Source: Candidatus Aminicenantota bacterium (GTDB lineage Bacteria > Acidobacteriota > Aminicenantia > Aminicenantales > Aminicenantaceae). Taken from it: a stretch of 11,262 nt of DNA. A program made the translations under genes and the position numbers. Below, piece by piece: positions 1 to 6,769 of the stretch. The stretch's first letter is position 1; the number at the start of each line of letters is the position of its first letter. The notes beneath the pieces are model-generated. The model worked only from the letters and a program-made list of their open reading frames with translations, was not told the DNA's origin and ran no database searches. The stretch is taken from positions 1-11,262 of the forward strand of contig SOIA01000214.1 of the NCBI GenBank assembly GCA_004378665.1, read 5' to 3'.

Positions 1-40
1 TTTTACGATTCACTGCATTTAATTTGTAATGTGTCTTGAG

Positions 41-46
41 TATAAT
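41..46 (+). promoter_or_regulatory. -10 box of the mfd promoter, probably leaderless
   Basis: A perfect TATAAT ends six bases before the ATG at 53. Transcription normally begins about 6-8 bases after the -10 box, so the first transcribed base would fall on or next to the A of the start codon. The -35 region is weak (TTTAAT at 18-23 with a 17-base spacer). No Shine-Dalgarno sequence is present before the ATG, which fits a leaderless message. This is inferred from sequence only. Confidence 0.55.
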
Positions 47-52
47 AGACGA

Positions 53-3000
53 ATGAGTCTGGGATTTCTGCGAGAGACAGAGGAATTTAAAGGACTTCTC
101 CGGGCTATACGACAGGGAGAAAAAGGGCTAAGAGTCACAGGGCTCGTGGACCCGGCCAAGGCCTATTTTCTTTCTGTATTGGCCAAGGAGTCGAATAAAA
201 GAATCATTTTTATCCAACCGCATTCCTCTTCTCTTCCCAGGATGGAAGAGGAGTGTGGGTTTTATCTGGCTCAGTTTTCATCGAATGTGCACTTGAGTTC
301 TCTGCCTTCGCTGTCAGAAAATCCCTACCAGGAAATATTTCCTCCCCTCGATTCGATCTCATCGAGGATGAGATTTTTCTCTGACTTGATCCGTCGTCAG
401 CCGGCCTTGGTCCTGACTCATCTCCTGGGGCTGCTCAGGCCTTTTCCCGGTCCTCAGAATATCAAGAGTCTTTTTTTGGAGCTGGAAGTCGGGGCGAGTG
501 GAGGACGCGACCGGATCCTTGACATTATTGAGGGATACGGTTACGCACGGGAGGATTTGGTCAATTCTGCTGGAGAATATGCCTGGCGTGGGGGAGTCGT
601 TGATGTTTTTTCCCCCTGGCATGCCCTCCCTTATCGCATCGAGTTCGGCGGAGACGAGGTTGTCTCCATCCGCGAGTTCGATCCGTCTTCCCAGCGTTCG
701 ATCAAAAGGACGGATCGTCTGTTCCTCCCTTCGCTGCGGGAGTTCCCGAGCTCACCCCAATTCTTCAGGGAATGGGAAGAGCTGGCCCTGGCAAGGGGAG
801 GCACTGTCCCGTGGAAAGATACACATGACAAGATATCTCTTGTGAAGCAGAGGGACTTGTTCCCTTCCTTTTTTTATCTCTCGCTTCTTCATAAAGAGCA
901 CTTCGTGCCTTTCACTCACTATCTGAAAAATTATCTCTTCATCATAGATGACTTTGAAGAAGTAGAGAGGGAATGGGAGGAGTCCATCAAGGATTGGAGC
1001 GAGCAGTACGAGGAATTGAAGAAGGAAAAGAAGTTTGCCCTTCCTCCGGCAGAGATGTATCTGTCCTCTCTTTGGGAGACGATCAAGAAGGAGGCCATCT
1101 GCTGGCAGGAACTCTCTTCCAGGAGAGGGAAGAAGACCTATTCTTTTCCTTTCCAGTCTGTTCCTCGTTTCAAGAATAAGATTCCTTTCTTCATTCGATA
1201 CTTGAAAGGACTGCAGGAAGAGAGAGAGAGATGCTTCATCTATTTTTCGAGCCAGGATGTGCGCCGGAAACTGGCCAGCCTCCTCTCTCAGCATCAGATC
1301 TCACACGTGGAATCTTCCACTCCGTTTATCTTTCCCAAAGATGGAGCAGTCGTTCTTCTTGTCGGGGATCTGACTCATGGGTTCAGCTACCCGAATGAAA
1401 AAATCAACTATTTTTCTGAAAAAGATATTTTTACTGAAGAAAAGGTCATCGTCTCTCGTCCGCGGGTCAAGCCCTTCCTGTCCCACTTCCAGGACCTTAA
1501 GGCAGGAGATTATGTCGTCCACACGGATTACGGGATAGGGATTTTCAAAGGCCTGGTTAAACTGGATATAGATAAGAGCACCGGCGAATTTATCGAAATC
1601 ACATACAGGGAAGAGGACAAGCTGTTTGTGCCTGTTGAAGACCTCAATCTGGTGCAGAAATATTCGGCACTCGGAACGAGCCAGCCACTCCTCAACAAAT
1701 TGGGAACTCTCTCCTGGGAAAGAACGAAGATCCGGACGAAAAAAGCTGTCGAAAAAATGGCGAAAGAGCTTTTGCATCTTTATGCTCAACGGAAAGCCAT
1801 CAAGGGATTTCCGTTTAGCCACGGAGGCACCTGGGAGTCTGAATTTGAGAGAACGTTTAAATTCGAGGAAACAGAGGACCAGCTGAAGGCGATCAAGGAG
1901 ATCATGAAGGATATGGAGTTGGAGTCTCCGATGGACCGCCTTCTCTGTGGGGATGTGGGCTACGGGAAGACCGAGGTGGCGATCCGGGCTTCTTTCAAAG
2001 CTGTGATGGACGGGAAGCAAGTCGCTGTTCTCTGCCCCACTACTGTCCTGGCCAGCCAGCATCTCCACACCTTCAGAGAGAGAATGGTTCTCTTTCCTGT
2101 CCGGATAGAAGGCCTGACCCGCTTCCAGACGAAGGGCCAGCAGAAGAAGATTCTTGAAGATTTAGAAAAGGGAATGGTCGACATCGTCGTCGGAACACAT
2201 CGTCTTCTCTCCAAAGATGTTCAATCCCGCGACCTGGGTTTGCTGATCGTCGATGAGGAGCAGAGGTTCGGAGTCAACCACAAGGAAAAGATAAAGAAAA
2301 TGAAGGCCGATATCGATGTCTTAGCCATGAGTGCAACACCCATTCCGAGGACTTTGAATCTATCTCTGACAGGGATCCGAGACATCAGCCTGATCGAAAC
2401 ACCCCCCAAGGACAGGCTGGCCATACATACGGTCGTGACACCCTTCAGCCCGAAGCTCGTGGCGTCCGCCATTAAAATGGAACTGGCACGGAAAGGGCAG
2501 GTGTACTATATCCACAACAGGATTGAGGACATCGATAAGGTTGCCCGAATGATCAGGAAATTCGTTCCTCAGGCAAAAATTGTCGTGATTCACGGGAAAA
2601 TGCCGAGCACGACACTCGAGAAAAGGATGATTGATTTCATCGACCAGAAATCCAATGTTCTTGTGTCCACCACGATCATCGAAAATGGAATTGACATTCC
2701 TCTCGTCAACACCCTGATCGTGGAGCGCGCAGATCTTTTCGGTCTGTCTCAACTCTACCAGCTCCGCGGGAGAGTGGGGCGTTCTTCTCGTCAAGCCGTC
2801 GCATATTTTCTTGTCCCTCCGTACAGTGCTCTCACTCCTCTGGCGAGGGAGCGCTTGAAAGCGCTCCAGGAGTTTACGGAGCTGGGATCGGGTTTCCGTC
2901 TGGCAGCGAAAGATCTGGAAATAAGGGGAGCCGGAAATTTTTTAGGATCTGAGCAGCACGGATACGTGGAAGCGGTCGGATTCGATTACTACATGCATCT

Positions 3001-3481
3001 TCTGGAGCAGACAATCAAAGAACTCAAGGGGGAGGCACGGGATGAAATCAAGAGCGAGATTAACTTGAGAGTGGACATACGCATACCGGAGAATTATCTT
3101 CCCCAGATCAACCTGAGGCTGAATCTCTACAAGCGGATTTCTTCTGTGGAGGAGTTAGGCGAGATCGAGAAGATCAAGAAGGAGATCATGGATAGATACG
3201 GTCCCCTTCCTCAGACTGTCAGGAATCTTCTTCGCTATGGTGTGGTCAAACACCTGGCTCAGAATATAAAGATCCGTTCGATTGACCGTGTGGGAAGGAG
3301 AATCGTTTTTAAATTTCTTCCTTCTTCATCTGCCAATTTGGCCCGTTTGACTAAGCTCATCGAAAAATACTCAGGCTCCATCACTCCCCAAGGGGTGATG
3401 AGCCTGACCATGCCTGCGGATAGAGACTCTCAGATCATGGATGAAACGACAACCATCTTGAAGGAGTTATCTTTATTGTAA
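53..3481 (+). CDS. mfd: Transcription-repair coupling factor Mfd
   Basis: Mfd is a cytoplasmic DNA translocase that removes RNA polymerase stalled at lesions and recruits UvrA for nucleotide excision repair. With the start used here it has 1142 residues, close to the E. coli protein (1148). Visible domains are an N-terminal UvrB-like module with a degenerate nucleotide-binding loop; the CarD-like RNA polymerase interaction domain at about 481-550 (KAGDYVVHTDYGIGIFKG); helicase motif I GDVGYGKT at 633-640; DEEQ at 734-737; SATPIPRT near 760; helicase motif VI QLRGRVGR at 903-910; and a C-terminal TRCF domain at about 990-1130. All key motifs look intact. An in-frame ATG at 29 lies upstream of a perfect -10 box (41-46), so the ATG at 53 is preferred. 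No Shine-Dalgarno sequence precedes it, and the transcript may be leaderless. The stop codon abuts the promoter of the next gene. Confidence 0.97.
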   Translation: MSLGFLRETEEFKGLLRAIRQGEKGLRVTGLVDPAKAYFLSVLAKESNKRIIFIQPHSSSLPRMEEECGFYLAQFSSNVHLSSLPSLSENPYQEIFPPLDSISSRMRFFSDLIRRQPALVLTHLLGLLRPFPGPQNIKSLFLELEVGASGGRDRILDIIEGYGYAREDLVNSAGEYAWRGGVVDVFSPWHALPYRIEFGGDEVVSIREFDPSSQRSIKRTDRLFLPSLREFPSSPQFFREWEELALARGGTVPWKDTHDKISLVKQRDLFPSFFYLSLLHKEHFVPFTHYLKNYLFIIDDFEEVEREWEESIKDWSEQYEELKKEKKFALPPAEMYLSSLWETIKKEAICWQELSSRRGKKTYSFPFQSVPRFKNKIPFFIRYLKGLQEERERCFIYFSSQDVRRKLASLLSQHQISHVESSTPFIFPKDGAVVLLVGDLTHGFSYPNEKINYFSEKDIFTEEKVIVSRPRVKPFLSHFQDLKAGDYVVHTDYGIGIFKGLVKLDIDKSTGEFIEITYREEDKLFVPVEDLNLVQKYSALGTSQPLLNKLGTLSWERTKIRTKKAVEKMAKELLHLYAQRKAIKGFPFSHGGTWESEFERTFKFEETEDQLKAIKEIMKDMELESPMDRLLCGDVGYGKTEVAIRASFKAVMDGKQVAVLCPTTVLASQHLHTFRERMVLFPVRIEGLTRFQTKGQQKKILEDLEKGMVDIVVGTHRLLSKDVQSRDLGLLIVDEEQRFGVNHKEKIKKMKADIDVLAMSATPIPRTLNLSLTGIRDISLIETPPKDRLAIHTVVTPFSPKLVASAIKMELARKGQVYYIHNRIEDIDKVARMIRKFVPQAKIVVIHGKMPSTTLEKRMIDFIDQKSNVLVSTTIIENGIDIPLVNTLIVERADLFGLSQLYQLRGRVGRSSRQAVAYFLVPPYSALTPLARERLKALQEFTELGSGFRLAAKDLEIRGAGNFLGSEQHGYVEAVGFDYYMHLLEQTIKELKGEARDEIKSEINLRVDIRIPENYLPQINLRLNLYKRISSVEELGEIEKIKKEIMDRYGPLPQTVRNLLRYGVVKHLAQNIKIRSIDRVGRRIVFKFLPSSSANLARLTKLIEKYSGSITPQGVMSLTMPADRDSQIMDETTTILKELSLL
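3371..3407 (+). other. Strong hairpin inside the 3' end of mfd
   Basis: An inverted repeat near the end of the mfd reading frame can form about 16 base pairs: TCAGGCT (3371-3377) with AGCCTGA (3401-3407), CATCAC (3379-3384) with GTGATG (3395-3400), and CCC with GGG around a CAA loop. Single bulged bases sit at 3378 and 3385. No T-run follows, so it is not a standard intrinsic terminator. It ends about 50 bases before the promoter of the downstream chaperone genes. A role in transcript processing or stability is possible but is inference. Confidence 0.6.
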
Positions 3482-3487
3482 TATAAT
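3458..3487 (+). promoter_or_regulatory. Promoter for the ppiC-surA pair
   Basis: TTGAAG (3458-3463), an 18-base spacer and a perfect TATAAT (3482-3487) form a good sigma70-type promoter across the last codons and stop of mfd. The expected transcription start is around 3494, leaving roughly 15-25 untranslated bases before the ATG codons at 3511 and 3517. The two folding-factor genes can therefore be expressed apart from mfd. Confidence 0.55.
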
Positions 3488-3516
3488 GACTTGTGTTGCT
3501 AGAGTTGAAGATGATC

Positions 3517-4488
3517 ATGAAAAAAAAGGGTCTGTTATTCTGGGCATTTTGGACTTGCCTCCTTTTCTTGTACATGAATTGCGAGGTTCCGGATTCCCAG
3601 GAAGCGACGTCGGTCTTTAACCTCTCTGATCCTCAGAGAAAAAACGACACTATCCTCGAGATCGAAGATGCCGTCTTTTCCAACTCCGACTTTGAAAAAT
3701 ATATTCGTGCGACTCTTGGAGATGACCAGGAAGCTTTGACCGCCGTATCCTTGAGCCGTCTTTTCGATAACTTTATCGAGGAGAAGATTCTCCTCAAGGC
3801 GGCACGAATGCAGAATATGATCTTAACCGAAAGAGAAAAGGAAGAATATCTGGCAAGGTTGTCGGATGAACTCAGTACTGAAGAGGGACAGATTTCTTCG
3901 GGAGAAATGGATACGGAAATCCTGTTCGAAAGACTGCTGATTGAAAAATACACCTACGAGCTTGTGAGGAACATTGAAGTCAACGATGAGGAGATCAAAG
4001 CGTATTATGATAGAAACAGGAGGGATTTTCTGCGGCCGGAAAGAGTGAAGGTCAGCCAGATCTTACTGGAAACCGAGGCGAAGGCTATCGAGATCTTGCA
4101 GAGAGTAGAGGCTGCTTCCGAAGAAGAATTCCGGAAGATTGCTCAGGATGAATCTGTCGGCCTGGAGGCTTTGAAAGGTGGAGAGATGGGGGTGTTTGAA
4201 ATGGGCCAGCTCCCGTTCGAGATGGAAAGGGTGATATTCTCACTCGAGGAAGGAGAGCTGAGTCCTGTGGTAGAATCCTCCTATGGATATCATATCTTCA
4301 GGGTAGATGAGAGGTATTCACCGAAACTGATTTCCAAAGAGGAGGCTTCCCCGGCTATCCGAGAGCAAATTCTGGACATAAAGATCAAACAGCGAATTTC
4401 CAGGCATATTCAAGATTTGAAAATTAACATGGAGTGGACTTTTTATCCGCTAAACCTGCCCTTTCCTTATCAAAGGATTGAAATATGA
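3517..4488 (+). CDS. PpiC/parvulin-type peptidyl-prolyl isomerase, putative lipoprotein
   Basis: This is an exported folding factor of the SurA/PpiC class, 323 residues from the ATG at 3517. An N-terminal MKKK and a hydrophobic stretch end at Cys22 (LYMNC). That is a poor match to the usual lipobox, so lipidation is likely but not certain. A helical chaperone-like region covers about 47-170. A parvulin domain at about 175-268 is recognised from VKVSQILLETE, the GGEMGVFEMGQLP stretch, FSLEEGELSPVVES and YGYHIFRV. The first active-site histidine (usually SHIL) is Gln181, while the second, His259, is kept, so isomerase activity may be weak. GTG 3493 and ATG 3511 are in-frame alternative starts; 3517 gives the most normal signal-peptide n-region. 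The gene overlaps the next one by four bases (ATGA), indicating translational coupling. Confidence 0.88.
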   Translation: MKKKGLLFWAFWTCLLFLYMNCEVPDSQEATSVFNLSDPQRKNDTILEIEDAVFSNSDFEKYIRATLGDDQEALTAVSLSRLFDNFIEEKILLKAARMQNMILTEREKEEYLARLSDELSTEEGQISSGEMDTEILFERLLIEKYTYELVRNIEVNDEEIKAYYDRNRRDFLRPERVKVSQILLETEAKAIEILQRVEAASEEEFRKIAQDESVGLEALKGGEMGVFEMGQLPFEMERVIFSLEEGELSPVVESSYGYHIFRVDERYSPKLISKEEASPAIREQILDIKIKQRISRHIQDLKINMEWTFYPLNLPFPYQRIEI

Positions 4489-5456
4489 GACCGATGAGTT
4501 TTCTCCTTGCCCTTCTCCTGCTGTTCTCCGCAGCCTTGCACAGCCAGGATGTCATCGAAGAGATCGTCGTAATCGTGAATGATGATATCATCACGCTTTC
4601 CGAATACAGGGCAGAGTATCAGGCCAACCTCCAATCACTGCGGGCTCAGCTTCAGGGGGAAGAGTTCAATAGACAGTTAGAACAGATGAGAAAAGGTCTT
4701 TTGAATCAGATGATCACGGATGTGCTCCTTTTTCAAGAAGCCAGTAAGATGGAAGGCCTCAACGTTGATGAGCAGATAAAATTGTACATAGACAACCTGA
4801 AGAAGGAAAATAACATAGAGTCGGATGAAGAATTTATCCGGATTCTGAGGCAGCAAGGATCAGATTATGACGAGTGGAGGGCAGTTCTCAAGAAGAATAT
4901 GCTGAAGGAGGCTGTTGTTGTCACAAATGTCCATCAAAGTATTGTCATCGATGAAGCTGAAGTCGTCAGTTATCATAAACTCCATCCAGAGGAATTCACC
5001 GAACCACCTGAGTATACGCTGAAATGCATCATAATTTCTTCCAGTTCGGGAAGCGATGAAGGAGTGGAGGCCAAAAAGCGTGAGATCAGCGGAAAGATTG
5101 CAGCCGGAGAAGATTTTGGGGCATTGGCCAGCGAATACTCTGATGGACCGGAGAAGGAAACGAACGGAGATTTGGGGATTTTTAAAAAGGGTGAATTGGC
5201 AAAGGACCTGGAGGGAGCCGTGGAGAATTTGAAAGAGGGCGAAGTCACTCCATGGATTCAAATGAGGAATGTGTGGTATCTCCTGAAGCTGGAGGAGAAA
5301 AAAGAAGCGCGTCTGAAAGCGTTTGAAGAAGCCCGGAAGGATATTGAACAGAGAATATTTGCTGAAAAAGCTCAGGAAAAATTTGAAGAGTTCATGAAAG
5401 AACTCAGAGAAAAAAGCTACATAAAAATCCTCAATCCTAATCCTTTAGACTTTTAA
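4485..5456 (+). CDS. surA: SurA-like periplasmic chaperone (parvulin family)
   Basis: A 323-residue exported protein with a clear signal peptide (residues 1-20, likely cleaved in ALHS|QD). A SurA N-terminal chaperone region follows directly (VNDDIITLSEYRAEY at 31-45, continuing to about 165). One parvulin domain at about 176-270 carries FGALASEYSDGP and NGDLGIFKKGEL. E. coli SurA has two parvulin domains, so this is the short form common outside Proteobacteria. The active-site histidines are not visible: the usual xHILI is LKCIII (178-184) and the usual GxHIIK is VWYLLK (263-268). It is probably a chaperone for outer-membrane or periplasmic proteins rather than an active isomerase. An AAGGA stretch precedes the ATG, which overlaps the stop codon of the upstream parvulin gene. 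The symbol rests on domain order, not on proven orthology. Confidence 0.85.
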   Translation: MRPMSFLLALLLLFSAALHSQDVIEEIVVIVNDDIITLSEYRAEYQANLQSLRAQLQGEEFNRQLEQMRKGLLNQMITDVLLFQEASKMEGLNVDEQIKLYIDNLKKENNIESDEEFIRILRQQGSDYDEWRAVLKKNMLKEAVVVTNVHQSIVIDEAEVVSYHKLHPEEFTEPPEYTLKCIIISSSSGSDEGVEAKKREISGKIAAGEDFGALASEYSDGPEKETNGDLGIFKKGELAKDLEGAVENLKEGEVTPWIQMRNVWYLLKLEEKKEARLKAFEEARKDIEQRIFAEKAQEKFEEFMKELREKSYIKILNPNPLDF

Positions 5457-5487
5457 AAAAGGGAACAGGCTGCTTTTTCACTTTTTT
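5455..5487. terminator. Possible bidirectional terminator between convergent genes
   Basis: Only 34 bases separate the stop codons of the SurA-like gene (+) and the arginine decarboxylase gene (-). AAAAAAG (5455-5461) can pair with CTTTTT (5473-5478) or with CTTTTTT (5481-5487), giving T-runs for both directions. The stem is almost all A-T, so termination efficiency is uncertain. Placement between convergent genes is the main support. Confidence 0.4.
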
Positions 5488-5490
5488 AAT

Positions 5491-6042
5491 TTATGGAATA
5501 AAGATTGCGGCGGCAAAGGCTGTTGTCCAGAGCCCTTTCTTTCCTTCCGCTATTTGAGTGATGTTTCTGGTTTTGACGGTCAATTTGTCGGACAGCTTGT
5601 AGAGGCTTTTCTCTTTATTCCAGATCTGGCTGGTGTCAAAATCAACTCCGAGTGTGGTGGCCAGCATGTATGCGGCGAGATCTTCCGCATACTGGCCGGC
5701 TTCTTTCTCAGCCTGGCCAAAGGCGTGATGTTCCGAGAGATACCCGTAATGGTTCGGGTCATTCTGAAGGGCCAAGCCCACAGATGCGGATATCATGCGG
5801 TGGGCTTCATTCGTTGCGCACTCGCTCATAACTAAAAAGACGATTTGGCCGGGTTTAAGGTGTTTTAATCCTTCTTCTTTAGTGGTCAACTTGCAGTGTG
5901 GAGGAAAAATACTCGATATCTTCACAAGGTTGAAGGGAGCTATTCCTGCGGCTCTCAAAGCTTGTTCAAAACTGGCTAATTTTTCCTTATGCTGTCCTTT
6001 TCCTTTAGTCAGGAATGCTTTTGTCGGGATGATTGAACTCAT
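5491..6042 (-). CDS. Pyruvoyl-dependent arginine decarboxylase (PvlArgDC)
   Basis: The enzyme removes CO2 from arginine to give agmatine, a precursor of polyamines, using a pyruvoyl group made by self-cleavage instead of pyridoxal phosphate. The 183-residue protein carries the diagnostic motif NLVKISSIFPPHC (38-50). By analogy with the Methanocaldococcus enzyme, cleavage should fall between Ser43 and Ser44, giving a small beta chain and a larger alpha chain with an N-terminal pyruvoyl group. The YGYLSEHH motif (99-106) provides Glu104, matching the catalytic acid of the family. The ATG at 6042 follows an AAAGGA ribosome site and is preferred over an in-frame TTG at 6060. The family is best known in archaea and is also found in Chlamydia and scattered bacteria. 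No agmatinase or arginine transporter gene lies nearby, so the pathway cannot be read from context. Confidence 0.93.
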   Translation of the reverse strand: MSSIIPTKAFLTKGKGQHKEKLASFEQALRAAGIAPFNLVKISSIFPPHCKLTTKEEGLKHLKPGQIVFLVMSECATNEAHRMISASVGLALQNDPNHYGYLSEHHAFGQAEKEAGQYAEDLAAYMLATTLGVDFDTSQIWNKEKSLYKLSDKLTVKTRNITQIAEGKKGLWTTAFAAAIFIP

Positions 6043-6072
6043 GGATTTTCCTTTCCTCAATGGTGTGAATTT

Positions 6073-6106
6073 GACAGGATGCTTTATTCAAGCTGAATAG
6101 CCTGTC
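6073..6106. other. Compound inverted repeat upstream of the arginine decarboxylase
   Basis: GACAGG (6073-6078) pairs with CCTGTC (6101-6106), and inside it TATTC (6085-6089) pairs with GAATA (6095-6099) around a five-base loop, with a one-sided bulge at 6079-6084. It occupies much of the 83-base gap between the lipoprotein stop codon and the decarboxylase start, 31 bases upstream of the start codon. It could be an RNA leader structure, an operator, or part of a terminator for the lipoprotein gene; no T-run follows it on either strand. Confidence 0.45.
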
Positions 6107-6125
6107 CCGGAAAAAAGCCACTTGC

Positions 6126-6659
6126 TTATTTTTTTGGGCCTAAGGGTTTGGCCTCTTTGAAATCGATCTCTTTTGAAACTTCCCACTTTCCCAGGAGGGC
6201 GTACCGCGATCCTTTGATTTTGACAAAGAGGTCGACTGTGCAGGGTTTCCAACCGGGATTGTGCTTAAAGTCAACGAGGTTTTTACCTTCGACTCCGTAG
6301 TTGCTTTTCATCGAGATGACATCACTCACATCTCCGGGCATCAGTGGTTTTTTTGACCAGGCCGTGAAGAGATTATCTCCCAGGTTTTCCGTTTCTCCCC
6401 TCTGTCTGAAAATGGCGTTGAAATAGGCGTACTTAAGAGGTTTATCAGAGAGGTTTTTGACTCGGAATGAGATCGTGGGTACGAGGATCAATTTCGGAGG
6501 CCAGGGCGAATAGTATTTTTTGACCCATTTCGATTCCATGTCCATGATTTCGAAATAGGTCTTGAGTTCTTCTATGGTGGGCACCTGGCAGGCGGTATGA
6601 AAAAATGTCAAGGCAAGCACTCCAAAAGCAAGAAAAATTCTGAAACTGACTTTAGACAT
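6126..6659 (-). CDS. Putative lipoprotein of unknown function
   Basis: A 177-residue protein with a signal sequence (residues 1-23) ending at Cys24 (HTAC). The -3 residue is His, unlike a classic lipobox. After a short helical segment (about 27-50) the sequence suggests a small beta-sandwich: ISFRVKNLSDKPLKYAYFNA at about 76-95 resembles the pattern of LEA14/FxLYD-like domains, in which a conserved 'KN.SDKPL' turn is common. This resemblance is inferred by eye and no enzyme motif is visible. A good ribosome site (AGAGGAGA) sits before the ATG at 6659; an upstream in-frame ATG at 6698 lies before the predicted transcription start and is not used here. The gene has its own promoter, lies upstream of the decarboxylase on the same strand, and diverges from the membrane protein gene. 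Confidence 0.75.
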   Translation of the reverse strand: MSKVSFRIFLAFGVLALTFFHTACQVPTIEELKTYFEIMDMESKWVKKYYSPWPPKLILVPTISFRVKNLSDKPLKYAYFNAIFRQRGETENLGDNLFTAWSKKPLMPGDVSDVISMKSNYGVEGKNLVDFKHNPGWKPCTVDLFVKIKGSRYALLGKWEVSKEIDFKEAKPLGPKK

Positions 6660-6682
6660 TGAATTTCTCCTCTCTTTATTTA

Positions 6683-6711
6683 AATATAATTGATGCATGG
6701 AAATTATTCAA
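6683..6711 (-). promoter_or_regulatory. Promoter of the putative lipoprotein gene
   Basis: On the - strand, TTGAAT (6711-6706), a 17-base spacer and TATATT (6688-6683) make a well-spaced sigma70-type promoter. The start site would be near 6676, just ahead of the AGAGGAGA ribosome site and the ATG at 6659. Its -10 box overlaps the + strand TATAAT at 6685-6690, so the two divergent genes may compete for polymerase. Confidence 0.6.
6685..6690 (+). promoter_or_regulatory. -10 box for the membrane protein transcript
   Basis: A perfect TATAAT lies on the + strand, six bases before an ATG at 6697 that opens a 21-codon reading frame ending at 6762, just before the membrane protein start at 6770. The -35 region is weak: TTGAAT at 6659-6664 is 20 bases away, which is too far. 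It overlaps the -10 of the divergent lipoprotein promoter. Confidence 0.4.
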
Positions 6712-6769
6712 TCTTTTTCCTTTTCGTCTTTTTGCATTTTTCCTGGATTTTGGCTATTGTGAGGATACG

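Noticed and set aside
29..52. Upstream in-frame ATG for mfd at 29
   Set aside because: It precedes the perfect -10 box at 41-46, so it would not be in the transcript, and it has no ribosome site.
1218..1232. Short GA-rich repeat (AGAGAGAGAG)
   Set aside because: It encodes the ordinary Glu-Arg-rich stretch of Mfd and is not a meaningful tandem repeat.
752..2068. Long - strand open frames (180 and 255 codons) opposite mfd
   Set aside because: They lie wholly antisense to an intact, well-recognised mfd, show no domain motif or ribosome site, and have a composition typical of shadow frames.
6071..6099. TTGACA on the + strand with a weak -10 (TGAATA) 17 bases on
   Set aside because: The -10 is poor, it lies antisense to the decarboxylase-lipoprotein gap, and no + strand gene follows it closely.
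6111..6135. Small hairpin with T-runs over the lipoprotein stop codon (AAGC/GCTT around CACTT)
   Set aside because: Only four contiguous pairs and a mismatch; too weak to call a terminator with confidence, although it may contribute to one.
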